64,000 nt of DNA from Colwellia chukchiensis (GTDB lineage: Bacteria; Pseudomonadota; Gammaproteobacteria; Enterobacterales; Alteromonadaceae): assembly GCF_002104455.1 (NCBI RefSeq), contig NZ_NBOC01000015.1, positions 1 to 64,000 of the forward strand, written 5' to 3'. The notes below the pieces were generated by a model. The model did not search any database, was not told the DNA's origin, and saw only the letters and a program-made list of their open reading frames with translations. The stretch's first letter is position 1, and each line of letters starts with the position of its first letter. The position numbers and the translations under genes are program-made. Positions 17,663 through 26,709 of this stretch are shown in pieces.

Positions 17663-18388
17663 ATGATGAAAAAATTTGCCTTATTAACACTTAGCATTGC
17701 CCTATTTACACCAAGCTTTGCATACAGTGCCGATTTAGATCTGGGGATCTATGAGCTTAATCGCGGTGAGTTTAAAGCCGCAATTGCAGAATTTGAACCG
17801 CTAGTAGCCCAAGAGTATGCCCCCGCGCAATATCAAATGGGTATCATTTATTTAAATGGTTATGGCGTGATAAAAAATGAAAAAAAAGCGTTAGAGCTAT
17901 TTAATTTAGCGGCCGCACAAAATTACCCCGATGCCCTGTTTCAGCTTTCTTTGCTATACAGTGCGGGTGATGTCGTTAAACAAGACTTGAAAACGGCTTA
18001 TGCCTTAATGGAAAAGGCGGCTAATCAAGACTTACCACGAGCCCAATTTAACTTGGGCGTTATGCTTTATAATGGCGAAGGCGTAACGCGTAATTACTTA
18101 CAGGCTTCACGTTGGTATCAAAAGGCGGCAGATCAAAACTATGCCTTAGCCCAATTTAACCTGGCCTTAATGTATTATGACGGCAAAGGCGTCGCTAAAA
18201 GCACAGAAATGTCTTATATCTGGAATATTATTGCCGCGAAAAATGGTTATCGTAAAGCTGAGCAAAGCCGTGATATGGATGAGCGAAATTTAAGTGTCGA
18301 TCAAATTAAATCTGCACGTGAAAAAGCAGACGCGATTTATCGCAAAATAATTGAACAACGAGAGTTAAGAAACCGACGCTTATCTTAG
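17663..18388 (+). CDS. Secreted Sel1-repeat protein
   Basis: The 241-residue protein has a signal peptide (about 1-23, ending YSA) followed by four Sel1-like TPR repeats (about 45-190), recognisable by AQYQMGIIYLNGYGV, AQFNLGVMLYNGEGV and AQFNLALMYYDGKGV. Such solenoids bind partner proteins in the periplasm. The C-terminus is charged. Two adjacent ATG codons (17663, 17666) could start it; AGGATAGGA provides the ribosome site. A strong terminator follows, closing the yheS-Sel1 unit. Confidence 0.85.
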   Translation: MMKKFALLTLSIALFTPSFAYSADLDLGIYELNRGEFKAAIAEFEPLVAQEYAPAQYQMGIIYLNGYGVIKNEKKALELFNLAAAQNYPDALFQLSLLYSAGDVVKQDLKTAYALMEKAANQDLPRAQFNLGVMLYNGEGVTRNYLQASRWYQKAADQNYALAQFNLALMYYDGKGVAKSTEMSYIWNIIAAKNGYRKAEQSRDMDERNLSVDQIKSAREKADAIYRKIIEQRELRNRRLS

Positions 18389-18410
18389 TTTGCTTCTTGT
18401 TTAACTTAAA

Positions 18411-18458
18411 TGACAAAGCCGCTTGGTTGAAAACGACCAAGCGGCTTTGTCAGTTTTT
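18411..18458 (+). terminator. Strong rho-independent terminator after the Sel1 gene
   Basis: A 17-bp perfect stem (18411-18427 with 18436-18452), 8-nt loop TGAAAACG, then GTTTTT. The stem is longer than usual. Confidence 0.9.
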
Positions 18459-18631
18459 ATGCCGTTGTATACGCCATAAACCACAACCGCCAGCCTGGGT
18501 ACTTACATTGTGTATGCGCAGCGTTGCGTTATCGCCTTGTAAAGTGATCTAAATCAACATGCTGAGCAAGGTTATTATTTACAATGCTATCTAAATTATT
18601 GATTAATTCGCTACTATATTTGGAGTAAGTG

Positions 18632-18763
18632 ATGAACATTGTAGATATGCTACTCAACGATCCGGTTGTTATATTTTCATTCGCTGGTTTAGCGATTTTA
18701 TTAGGTATTTGTGCTTTTTATGTTTACTATTTTTGGGCTCGTATTAGTGAAGATGAAAAGTAA
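18632..18763 (+). CDS. Small single-span membrane protein (43 aa), possibly DUF3149
   Basis: The frame begins ATG at 18632, seven bases after a clear ribosome site (TTGGAG), and ends TAA at 18763. The 43-residue product starts MNIVDMLLNDPVVIFSF, has one strongly hydrophobic segment (about 12-35), and ends with a charged tail RISEDEK. The pattern of an N-terminal NDPV followed by a membrane span resembles the DUF3149 family of tiny proteins, which I suggest tentatively. It lies in the 501-bp gap between the Sel1 gene and yheT. Confidence 0.6.
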   Translation: MNIVDMLLNDPVVIFSFAGLAILLGICAFYVYYFWARISEDEK

Positions 18764-18889
18764 CTCAGGGAGCAACTTACACCGTCTAGCTAACAAGCTT
18801 GGCAATTGTCTAACGGTTTAAGTGTGCCAGTGGGCATTGACTTGCATTAGGTGTACAATGCCCTTTTGTTTTGCTGCTAATAAGATCCT

Positions 18890-19861
18890 ATGTTTACAAA
18901 AAGTACTTTCAGCCCGGCTTGGTGGCTGAAAAATGCTCACTGCCAAACCATAGCTGCTAAGTTTTTTCGCCGCCACCATACCATTAATACCACAACCGAA
19001 ACTCTTGAGTTACCCGATGGTGACTTTATTGATTTAGCTTGGACTGAGCAAGTCAGCGCCGATTGTTCTCGCCCCATTGTTGCGGTTTTACATGGTCTAG
19101 AAGGCTCTAAAAATAGCCATTATGCTAAAGGCATGCTGTCGGCGATTAAGGCTCAAGGTTGGGTTGGTGTTTTGATGCATTTTAGAGGCTGCAGTGGCAG
19201 GCCTAATCGATTAGCAAAGTCATACCATAGTGGTCAAACTTGTGACGTGGATCATTTTAGTCAGTATCTTGCCACGCACTATCCCGCAGCAAAAAAAGCG
19301 ATTGTCGGATTTTCATTAGGTGGTAACGTACTAACCCGCTATTTAGCTGAGCAAACTCAGCACATTTATCAGGCTGCTTGTGTTATTTGTGCGCCATTGG
19401 ACTTATCCAGTTGTTGTGATCGTATTAATAGCGGCTTTTCAAGAGTTTACCAAAAATACCTGGTGGATATGCTCAAAGCTAGCACCCTGAAAAAAATTAA
19501 TGCACAGTTAGTCAATCATATTGCGCCGCACCATTTACGCAAAATCCGCTCAATAAGAGAGTTTGATCAATTGGTTACAGCACCCGTGAATGGCTTTCGC
19601 GATGCTAACGATTATTATCAACAAGCCAGTGGCCGAGATGTACTACATCATATCCATGCCCCATGTTTAGTCATACATGCCAGTGACGATCCATTTTTAT
19701 GTCATAAAAATATCACCGCCATCAATCAGTTACCGAAACAGATGACTTTTGAAGTCAGCTCGCGCGGCGGCCATGTGGGCTTTATAAGCGGCAAAAACCC
19801 GTTTAAGCCTACATATTGGCTTGAGCAACGCATACCAGAGTTTTTTGCGAGGTACTTATGA
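18890..19861 (+). CDS. yheT: YheT family alpha/beta hydrolase
   Basis: The 323-residue protein is an alpha/beta hydrolase of the UPF0017 group. The nucleophile elbow is GFSLGG (about 142-147), the acid is in HASDDPFL and the histidine in RGGHVGF, so the triad is complete. SPAWWLKNAHCQTI at the N-terminus and VLHGLEGSKNSHYAKG are family-typical. The natural ester substrate is not established. The last four bases overlap yheU (ATGA), as in E. coli, where yheS-yheT-yheU are consecutive. Confidence 0.9.
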   Translation: MFTKSTFSPAWWLKNAHCQTIAAKFFRRHHTINTTTETLELPDGDFIDLAWTEQVSADCSRPIVAVLHGLEGSKNSHYAKGMLSAIKAQGWVGVLMHFRGCSGRPNRLAKSYHSGQTCDVDHFSQYLATHYPAAKKAIVGFSLGGNVLTRYLAEQTQHIYQAACVICAPLDLSSCCDRINSGFSRVYQKYLVDMLKASTLKKINAQLVNHIAPHHLRKIRSIREFDQLVTAPVNGFRDANDYYQQASGRDVLHHIHAPCLVIHASDDPFLCHKNITAINQLPKQMTFEVSSRGGHVGFISGKNPFKPTYWLEQRIPEFFARYL

Positions 19862-20094
19862 TCATCCCACTTGAGCGCATTGACCATGAAACATTAATGG
19901 CCATTATTGAAAGCTTTGTATTAAGGGAAGGCACGGAATATGGCAGTGAAGATGTTACCTTAAGCGATAAAATTGCTGCGGTACATACCCAATTAAAGCA
20001 AGGCTCTGCGGTGTTAGTTTATTCTCAACTACATGAAACGGTCAATATTTTGCCCGCCGAACAGTTCATCGACGATAGCGCTGAAAACCCTTAA
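19858..20094 (+). CDS. yheU: YheU family protein (UPF0270)
   Basis: A 78-residue protein beginning IIPLERIDHETLMAIIE with a conserved REGTEYG in the middle and VLVYSQLHETVNILP near the end, all typical of YheU. Function unknown. Translation is coupled to yheT through an ATGA overlap. Confidence 0.9.
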   Translation: MIIPLERIDHETLMAIIESFVLREGTEYGSEDVTLSDKIAAVHTQLKQGSAVLVYSQLHETVNILPAEQFIDDSAENP

Positions 20095-20102
20095 ACAACA
20101 AA

Positions 20103-20118
20103 GGCACCCGTAGGTGCC
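20103..20118 (-). terminator. Hairpin between yheU and the YceI gene
   Basis: GGCACC (20103-20108) and GGTGCC (20113-20118) form a 6-bp GC-rich stem with loop CGTA. The T-rich tail (TTTGTTGTTT) is on the minus strand, so it probably serves the minus-strand YceI gene and may also stop yheU transcripts. Confidence 0.6.
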
Positions 20119-20144
20119 AAGTTACATTTGCTTTATTGAACAAG

Positions 20145-20729
20145 CTAGCGGGTAAAAACAACTGAGAAGTTAACGGGCACGACATGATTAATGCTAGTTA
20201 ACGACGCCAGTGCTTTTAACTTATTTATGCCTGCAACAATGCCAAAATCTAGCGCCTTAACAAATGCTGGCTTCAGGGTGTAGACTAAAAGCTTATTTTC
20301 GCTCAGCTTAATGACACTGACTTCTAATGCTAACGCTCGCTTTACGCCATGAAAGTCAAGCATACCATTGATGTTAACCGTTTGTGGCTCACCCAGTGTT
20401 AATCGTGCTATGAGTGAATTATCCAGTTGTGCGCTAAAGTTGGCGCTACTATATTTCTCTGTTTCAAATAAAAACGTTTTCATACGCTCATCACGGATCG
20501 GAATTAGCGTATTGACGCTAGCCAGATCAATACTAATATTGACTTGCGCTGTCTCATTAATCATCCCAGATATATTTGAAAAAAAGTGATTTTCAGCAAT
20601 GTTGCCTTTTTTTACTGAACTAAAATTTAGTTGTGAGTTTTCCTTATCAAGCTGCCATGTTGCCATTGCAGGTACGCTGATAAATGTGGTCACTAACAAG
20701 GTAATTAAAAATAAAGCTGATTGGCGCAT
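20145..20729 (-). CDS. YceI family periplasmic lipid-binding protein
   Basis: The start was chosen at 20729, just after GGAG; the frame extends to 20819 without a ribosome site. The 194-residue product has a signal peptide (about 1-23, ending AMA) and the YceI fold: WQLDKENSQLNFSSVKKGNIAENHFF, SIDLASVNTLIPIRDERM, FSAQLDNS and INGMLDFHGVKRAL. YceI proteins form a lipocalin-like barrel that binds amphiphiles such as isoprenoids. It is transcribed towards yheU, with a shared hairpin between. Confidence 0.88.
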   Translation of the reverse strand: MRQSALFLITLLVTTFISVPAMATWQLDKENSQLNFSSVKKGNIAENHFFSNISGMINETAQVNISIDLASVNTLIPIRDERMKTFLFETEKYSSANFSAQLDNSLIARLTLGEPQTVNINGMLDFHGVKRALALEVSVIKLSENKLLVYTLKPAFVKALDFGIVAGINKLKALASLTSINHVVPVNFSVVFTR

Positions 20730-20995
20730 TATGCACTCCATAGTTTTGTCAGGCACGCACCTGAGTGTGATAATGAAATAGTCCTGCTCGCTATTCGTTA
20801 GCAGTTTAACCCGTAACACTAAGTGATTTTAACTCATTATGCCATTAATTGTGCGGCTTTGCATGGCATCAAATGCGCAGCACTGAGGGCTTTAGCCATC
20901 ACCTTTTGTCAACGCGCGATAACTTACCTCAACTTAGGTTTAATAGGATGAATGAGAGCGCACACTATTGTGAGCGCTATGTCTGAGCTTATTAC

Positions 20996-21826
20996 TTAAG
21001 TGATATCTTTGCGTGTTGCGCGGTGAGGAATAATAATATCACGCCATGGCAGTGCTTGGTTGCCTAACGATAAAAAGTCTGGTTGCATCAAAGTTTCACG
21101 CTGATTATAAGTTAACGGCTTAAATTCACTATCAATAATACGGCCGCCGGCTTGCTCAATAATGCAATGACTCGCGCCAGTGTCCCACTCACCCGTTGGT
21201 CCAACCCGCAAGTAGCAGTCAGCGCCCCCTTCGGCAATTAAGCAGTTTTTTAACGAGCAACTTCCCAAGGCAATATGCTCATAGTCATAATCAGCACTTA
21301 AATATTGCCCCATTAAGTTAATATCTTGGCGTCGACTAATCGCGACCTTGATACGGCGTTGACTATGATACTTAGCAACTTGAATTTTATGACTACCGCT
21401 ATCGTTTTCTTTATATGCGCCCAAGTGGTTTTGTCCGTAGTAGGTTAAATGGTGATCAGGGGCGTGTATCACCCCTAAACTAGGCCAGCCATTTTCTACT
21501 AGGGCAACATTAACCGCAAAATCGCCACTACCCGCCATAAATTCTCCCGTACCATCGATGGGATCAAGCAGCCAGTAACGGGGCCAGTTCGCACGCTGGG
21601 CCAATGTTAACGCACCGACTTCTTCTGAAATGATAGGAATATCTGGCGTGAGCGTTTGCAACACGTCCATTAGCACATCATTAGCGGCAATATCAGCACT
21701 GGTTACCGGACTATTATCTGCTTTTATTTCCGCAGTGTAATTACCGTTTTTATAATATCGCGCCACTTCTTGGCCCGCTTTTTTGGCACTTTCAAGCGCA
21801 ACAGACAGTAACATATCAGGGCTCAT
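20996..21826 (-). CDS. cysQ: 3'(2'),5'-bisphosphate nucleotidase CysQ
   Basis: CysQ dephosphorylates 3'-phosphoadenosine 5'-phosphate, the by-product of sulfate assimilation and of 4'-phosphopantetheine transfer. The 276 residues belong to the inositol monophosphatase superfamily. The first metal-binding acid lies in ISEEVG, the second motif is LLDPIDGTGEF and the third is EWDTGASHCIIEQAGG. It is about 30 residues longer than E. coli CysQ. The start overlaps the end of nudE by four bases, with the ribosome site AGGAGG inside nudE's last codons, so the pair is co-translated. Confidence 0.92.
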   Translation of the reverse strand: MSPDMLLSVALESAKKAGQEVARYYKNGNYTAEIKADNSPVTSADIAANDVLMDVLQTLTPDIPIISEEVGALTLAQRANWPRYWLLDPIDGTGEFMAGSGDFAVNVALVENGWPSLGVIHAPDHHLTYYGQNHLGAYKENDSGSHKIQVAKYHSQRRIKVAISRRQDINLMGQYLSADYDYEHIALGSCSLKNCLIAEGGADCYLRVGPTGEWDTGASHCIIEQAGGRIIDSEFKPLTYNQRETLMQPDFLSLGNQALPWRDIIIPHRATRKDIT

Positions 21827-22380
21827 GCTGTTCCTCCTAAGTGATCTTTAACCATAAGCAAAGCCACTAAACTGCGGGCTTCGTTAAAGTCGTGCTGTTG
21901 CAATAATTGTTGATAATCTGCGACTCGCCAAGGTACGATCTCGAGTGCTTCAGGTTCATCACCTAGTAGTTTTTCATCGTAAAGGTCTTCGGCGAGAAAA
22001 ATGGCCATTTTCGCATCAAAAAATGCCGGTGCCATGGCCACGCTATGTACTAAGGTTAAGCGATTAGCACCATAGCCGACTTCTTCTTTTAGCTCTCGGT
22101 TGGCGGCCTCTGCTGCACTTTCACCAGCATCAATTAAGCCTTTGGGAAATCCGAGCTCATAACTATGCGTGCCGGCGCAGTACTCCCGTACCAGTAGCAT
22201 AGTCTCGCGATCTAACATAGGCACTATCATCACCGCCCCTCTGCCGGTGCCCGACATGCGCTCATACTCTCTTCTAACACCGTTGCTAAACGTTAAATCT
22301 ATTTGTTCGATAGCAAATAAACGGCTTTTTGCCACTTGCTTGCGAGCGGTAATTTGCGGTAGTAGTTTCTTGCTTGTCAT
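21823..22380 (-). CDS. nudE: ADP compounds hydrolase NudE
   Basis: A 185-residue Nudix hydrolase that cleaves ADP-ribose, NADH and Ap3A-type compounds. The Nudix box is complete: GFPKGLIDAGESAAEAANRE followed by LKEEVGYG (about 103-130). The order nudE next to cysQ and close to yrfG recalls the E. coli nudE-yrfG region. Divergent from yrfG across 181 bp. Confidence 0.92.
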   Translation of the reverse strand: MTSKKLLPQITARKQVAKSRLFAIEQIDLTFSNGVRREYERMSGTGRGAVMIVPMLDRETMLLVREYCAGTHSYELGFPKGLIDAGESAAEAANRELKEEVGYGANRLTLVHSVAMAPAFFDAKMAIFLAEDLYDEKLLGDEPEALEIVPWRVADYQQLLQQHDFNEARSLVALLMVKDHLGGTA

Positions 22381-22561
22381 ATTGCCCTTTATTGTAACAA
22401 CTCAAATCAGCAATGGCTCAGTGCAAAGCTATGAATGGCTCATAATACAATAACACTGAATACATAGCATGATCTCTTGGGTATAATAATTACCATCATA
22501 ACGCGAGCGCTATTATTCTGCTTACTATCACCTATTAAACGTCTTTCTTGGGGAAAAATCT

Positions 22562-23236
22562 ATGCTAGATTGGTCAAATATTACTACTGTTTTAGTGGAT
22601 ATGGATGGCACTATACTCGATTTACATTATGACAATCACTTTTGGTCACAGCATTTACCACAACGCTATAGCGAACGTCATAACATAAGTTTAGCTGCCG
22701 CTAAGCAAGCGCTACTTAGTCACTATCAAAAAGTCGCTGGTACCCTCGATTGGTACTGCTTAGATTACTGGGCTGCACAAACGCAACTGCCCATTACCAC
22801 GTTAAAGCGTGAAGTTCAGCATCTGATCCAATTACGCAGCGATGCTCATGACTTTCTAACCGCGCTCAAAAGAACCGGACGAGATGTGGTATTGGTGACT
22901 AATGCACATCCAGAAAGTTTGTCATTAAAAATTGAGCGTACACAATTAGATAAATACTTTCACACCCTGTATTCTACGCACGAGTTTGGTGTCACTAAAG
23001 AGTCTCAAGCGCTGTGGCACCAACTGCAAAAAAAGCATGGTTTTAATAAAGCACAAACGTTGTTTATCGATGACAGTGTCACCATTCTTGACGCTGCCAA
23101 ACAATTTGGCATTAAACACTTACTTGCCGTAGCCAATCCCGATAGTAAAAAAGCGCAACAAGAGATCCATAACTACCCCGCGATAAGCAACTATGCTGAC
23201 TTACTTAGTGACATTACCAATAGCCAACTAACTTAG
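22562..23236 (+). CDS. yrfG: GMP/IMP nucleotidase YrfG
   Basis: A 224-residue HAD-superfamily phosphatase. Motif I is DMDGTILDLHYDNHFW (nucleophile D14), motif II VTNAHP, and motif IV IDDSVTILDAA. The motif I extension and LDWYCLDYW are specific to the YrfG group, which hydrolyses GMP and IMP to nucleosides. The start follows GGGGAAAAATCT. Convergent with gspN, 32 bp between the stops; no clear terminator is visible there. Confidence 0.9.
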   Translation: MLDWSNITTVLVDMDGTILDLHYDNHFWSQHLPQRYSERHNISLAAAKQALLSHYQKVAGTLDWYCLDYWAAQTQLPITTLKREVQHLIQLRSDAHDFLTALKRTGRDVVLVTNAHPESLSLKIERTQLDKYFHTLYSTHEFGVTKESQALWHQLQKKHGFNKAQTLFIDDSVTILDAAKQFGIKHLLAVANPDSKKAQQEIHNYPAISNYADLLSDITNSQLT

Positions 23237-23268
23237 ACCTAGGCCAACATTAAGGAGCAACATTAGCA

Positions 23269-24012
23269 CTAGTTTTTTAAGCGATATCGTCCTTGCTTGT
23301 CGGCCTGACCTAAAAAACTTAAGGCCGCTTTTAATGGCTCCGGAAACTTATCACCTGGTGTTAAATAACCACTGCCAGAAAAGTGCTGCAACGATTTTAT
23401 CTGAGCTCGATAGCTTAAGCCTAAGTTATTGTTAGGTTCAATTTCGGCTACCAGCTCGCCTTGCTGGCAGCTTAATACTGCAGCTAAATCACCAAGCGCT
23501 ACTTGCTCGTCTAGCGCGGTAATCTTGGCGTTTTGCCAATGCAAACTACCTTGCAATGTTTGACACAAAGGTGTTCCCATTACATAACGAGTGAGACTCA
23601 ATTGCAGTTGCTCATGGGCAACAACATCTATGGCTAAATTTAATCGACTACTCACAACATTTGCGGCTAGGTTAACTTGCCCATCTTCAATGGTGATATC
23701 TGACCACAGGCCTTTAATGGCAAACTGACCTTCTGGCCCTGGCACGAGTGCGTCACCAAAGTGAACCTCAAATTTAGGATCTAGCATCAATACCGAGACA
23801 AGTGACAAGGCGGTATGCACCCGCTCTATCACAACACCGTCAATGTAGACTTGGTCAACTTTCGCGCGCCAAATAGTGCCCTCAAGCCCAGAAATTGATA
23901 TATTTTTAGGGAGTTTAACTTGGGTTAGTAACCAATTTGCCGGGAGCAAAGCAATGACAAAAATACTGTACATGAGCAGAAAAATTGCAGGGTAGGCAAA
24001 CTTCTTTTTCAT
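23269..24012 (-). CDS. gspN: Type II secretion system protein GspN
   Basis: The proper start is ATG at 24012 (MKKKFAYPAIFLLMY), sharing one base with the gspM stop (TAATG); the frame extends further to 24126 inside gspM. The 247-residue product has one N-terminal membrane anchor (about 4-25, containing PANWLL) and a periplasmic domain with beta-strand character, including the GTPLCQTLQGSLHW region. GspN is an accessory, not always essential, component. It closes the operon. Confidence 0.88.
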   Translation of the reverse strand: MKKKFAYPAIFLLMYSIFVIALLPANWLLTQVKLPKNISISGLEGTIWRAKVDQVYIDGVVIERVHTALSLVSVLMLDPKFEVHFGDALVPGPEGQFAIKGLWSDITIEDGQVNLAANVVSSRLNLAIDVVAHEQLQLSLTRYVMGTPLCQTLQGSLHWQNAKITALDEQVALGDLAAVLSCQQGELVAEIEPNNNLGLSYRAQIKSLQHFSGSGYLTPGDKFPEPLKAALSFLGQADKQGRYRLKN

Positions 24013-24479
24013 TAATTTTTTCCTAATTGTAATCGGCGTACTCGTACCACACCCGGTTGCTCGGTAAGGCTTAAGTCGATATTTTTCACGAGTAACCCCT
24101 CTCGAGCAGCTAATTGCTCTAACCAAGACAGTAATGAGTTAAACGCTATTTCATTAATCCAAACTTGCAGGTCTTCACCTTGCGGTTGCATACGGGTAAT
24201 AGTGATGTTATTAACTCGCGATGTGCGGGTAATAATACTCGATAAACTCGCGCCCGATTTGACCTTGTTGCTGCGCATAGCCACTTGGTAGTCATCAGTT
24301 TTTTCTTCAACCCAATTCAGCAAAGCTTGCTGACGCGCCACCTTCGCCTTAGTGCGTGCTATGTTTTCATTTAACGGCTGCCAAATTAGCCCGTAAAAAA
24401 TAAATACGCCAATCACCGCTGACATGGCCATGACTAAGCGTTGTTCACGAAGGTTTAATTGTTGCCACCAAGTTTTCAT
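24012..24479 (-). CDS. gspM: Type II secretion system protein GspM
   Basis: A 155-residue bitopic inner-membrane protein: a cytoplasmic N-terminus with WWQQLNLREQRLV, one membrane span (about 17-35), and a periplasmic ferredoxin-like domain with a coiled-coil start. GspM pairs with GspL in the assembly platform. It starts four bases inside gspL and ends on the gspN start codon, so translation is tightly coupled. Confidence 0.9.
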   Translation of the reverse strand: MKTWWQQLNLREQRLVMAMSAVIGVFIFYGLIWQPLNENIARTKAKVARQQALLNWVEEKTDDYQVAMRSNKVKSGASLSSIITRTSRVNNITITRMQPQGEDLQVWINEIAFNSLLSWLEQLAAREGLLVKNIDLSLTEQPGVVRVRRLQLGKN

Positions 24480-25708
24480 GAGCGCCCCCTAGATGATGTA
24501 TCGGTAATACTAAATGAGCCAGATATTTGCTCACCTTGGTTATTTTGAGCACCTAATGATACATTTAGACCTGCCTTTTCCAGCGCGACTTTAAGTTTTT
24601 CAAAATATTGATAACCTTTGGCTAGCGCCTGCATGCGTACTTCTTGACGTTTACCATCAAATTTTAAAGTTTGTGGTTTCAGCTCAGGTACACTTGCTAA
24701 TGCTGGCTCGAGTTTAACCAATAGCGGCAAAAATCCGGCATGGCTATCTCCGGTGCCTAATTCCGCTAGCTTCTGTCGCAGCTGTGACTTAACGGTTGCA
24801 ACGCGCACCCGTTTAGTGTTTGGAAACGTGCTTTGATAACGCGCAATAATTTTTTCTTCAAGCACGGTAGCCTGGTTCGCTAATTGATAAAGCTCGACAC
24901 TTTTTGCGGCAACGTTAAGCAGCAAAGCAACGCCACACATTGCCGCTACCCATAACCAATTTTTACTCACTTGTGAGCGTTTTTCTTTCACTTGAAACTC
25001 ACCTTGTAGCAAATTAAAGTGCCGCGAATAGTGCGTCGCTAAAATGGCTAATGGCAACTCTTCAGGTAGGTATTCTACGGGTAATGCTGTTGGTACTTGC
25101 GGCAATGGCGAATATGATAACAGCGGGTGTTCTGTCTTATGGCTCTCAGTTAAATACTTAGCGACAATAGGCCAGGCATTTTCTTCAAAAGCCATGACCT
25201 GCCATTGTCCCAACCTCAGTAACACTTGCTCACCAAGCATCACCGCACTGCTTTTTCCAGTCTCAAAGGGCAATGCTAAAGCATCAGGAATCATAATTTT
25301 GCAAAAAATGCCGGCGTCTGCCAACCATTGTCGCCACAAAACCAGTTGCTCTCGCGCCGTGGCGGCAACAAAACAATTATGCTCTTGCTGATCAGCTTTG
25401 TGGTCACTGAAGGCGAAAAAAAGTTGTTCTACATCTTGAGCTAACTCTTCTTCAAGCATATAAGGTGCGGCTAAGCGCATCGCGCGTTGTGATGAACTGG
25501 GCACCTTTAGGCGTTTAATAGCAACATCACTGGCGGGCACAAATACCACCACGTCACGCGACATAGACTGTGCGGTTAACTGTGTTAACGCGGCGGCATT
25601 TGCTAACTCGCCGCTAGCAATAATTTCGTGTTCTCCGTTGCTTTTGATCAGCCAATGAATTTTATGTTCAGCTTGACTGCCTAAACGGATAAATAAGGTT
25701 TCACCCAT
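24476..25708 (-). CDS. gspL: Type II secretion system protein GspL
   Basis: A 410-residue inner-membrane protein with an actin-like cytoplasmic domain (about 1-240), one membrane span (about 250-267, LWVAAMCGVALLLNVAA) and a periplasmic domain (about 270-400) that should pair with GspM. The cytoplasmic part recruits the GspE ATPase to the membrane. It overlaps gspK by one base (the stop/start junction) and gspM by four. Confidence 0.9.
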   Translation of the reverse strand: MGETLFIRLGSQAEHKIHWLIKSNGEHEIIASGELANAAALTQLTAQSMSRDVVVFVPASDVAIKRLKVPSSSQRAMRLAAPYMLEEELAQDVEQLFFAFSDHKADQQEHNCFVAATAREQLVLWRQWLADAGIFCKIMIPDALALPFETGKSSAVMLGEQVLLRLGQWQVMAFEENAWPIVAKYLTESHKTEHPLLSYSPLPQVPTALPVEYLPEELPLAILATHYSRHFNLLQGEFQVKEKRSQVSKNWLWVAAMCGVALLLNVAAKSVELYQLANQATVLEEKIIARYQSTFPNTKRVRVATVKSQLRQKLAELGTGDSHAGFLPLLVKLEPALASVPELKPQTLKFDGKRQEVRMQALAKGYQYFEKLKVALEKAGLNVSLGAQNNQGEQISGSFSITDTSSRGRS

Positions 25709-26709
25709 TACTCTCGTCCTATGGTGCGAGTGATCACACCGATATTATTTTTATTGTCTACTTTCATAATGGTATTTAAAGCAAAATAGCTATTATTAAA
25801 ACTTGCCATTGTTTTGAGCTTAAAGTACTCACTTTGCACAACAAATTGTTGTTTTTTTTCTGGTGTTATTTTCGCTTTACTAAACACAGGTAATTCAAAA
25901 AACTCATCTACACTAGCAAATCCTTGCTCTGGTCGCTCCGACAATGCTTGTATCACTTCATTTTGACTTATCCCTAACAGGGCTACAAGTACTTCGGGCT
26001 TATCCGTTGCGATCGTGTTCAGGTTTATTTTATGAATATTGCTATTGGGAATAACGCAAACATGTGCTTTTAGCGCCTCGATAACGGCAACATTAAAGTG
26101 CTCGATAACGCGCAATTCACTTATGCTAGCGAGGTAATTATTGGCCGGCAAGTAAGGAAATTCTTTCGCGGCGTAGTCGTTGTCTTCTGCACCACCTGAG
26201 CCAGTAATACTCGTATTGGCATCTAGCCAGTCAATGAGTGCATCCGCCATATATTCTGCTTCAAAGCTGCCAATACCTTCAATATTAAGTGCAATAATCA
26301 ATTCTTCAAATGCACTACGCACGGGTGTTTTTTTGCTACCTTGGTTATTAGCTTCTTCAGAGGCAATTCGCAGTGCATTTAAGTTTAAGCAACTGTGTAA
26401 ATCGGTTATTTCGCCGGTAATTTCGCCATAATCAACGGGAAAGCTTGTTTCCCCTTGTGCCCACATCTGCCCTAAATGAGTAACGTCGGTATTATCAGTA
26501 AGCGACTGTCTTAGTACGTTTTTTGCAAACGCTTCGGCACCCATCGCATACCAATAAGCTTGTTGGTTTGACGCAATATTACTGGTGCGCTGCATTTGCA
26601 GTTGCAAGCTCGCCGTCATTTGGGTGGCTAAAATCGCAATCAAGGCCACAATCAACATGACAGTAATTAATGCCACACCCTGCTGCTGATTAAAATTGCA
26701 CTTACTCAT
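25708..26709 (-). CDS. gspK: Type II secretion minor pseudopilin GspK
   Basis: The likely start is the ATG at 26709 (MSKCNF), nine bases after AGG; two further in-frame ATGs lie at 26715 and 26718. The product of about 333 residues has the short prepilin leader QQQGVALITVMLIVALIAILA, with valine rather than phenylalanine after the cleavage glycine and no glutamate at +5, as is usual for GspK. The large globular domain (about 60-330) sits at the pilus tip with GspI and GspJ. It overlaps the end of gspJ by eight bases. Confidence 0.9.
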   Translation of the reverse strand: MSKCNFNQQQGVALITVMLIVALIAILATQMTASLQLQMQRTSNIASNQQAYWYAMGAEAFAKNVLRQSLTDNTDVTHLGQMWAQGETSFPVDYGEITGEITDLHSCLNLNALRIASEEANNQGSKKTPVRSAFEELIIALNIEGIGSFEAEYMADALIDWLDANTSITGSGGAEDNDYAAKEFPYLPANNYLASISELRVIEHFNVAVIEALKAHVCVIPNSNIHKINLNTIATDKPEVLVALLGISQNEVIQALSERPEQGFASVDEFFELPVFSKAKITPEKKQQFVVQSEYFKLKTMASFNNSYFALNTIMKVDNKNNIGVITRTIGRE

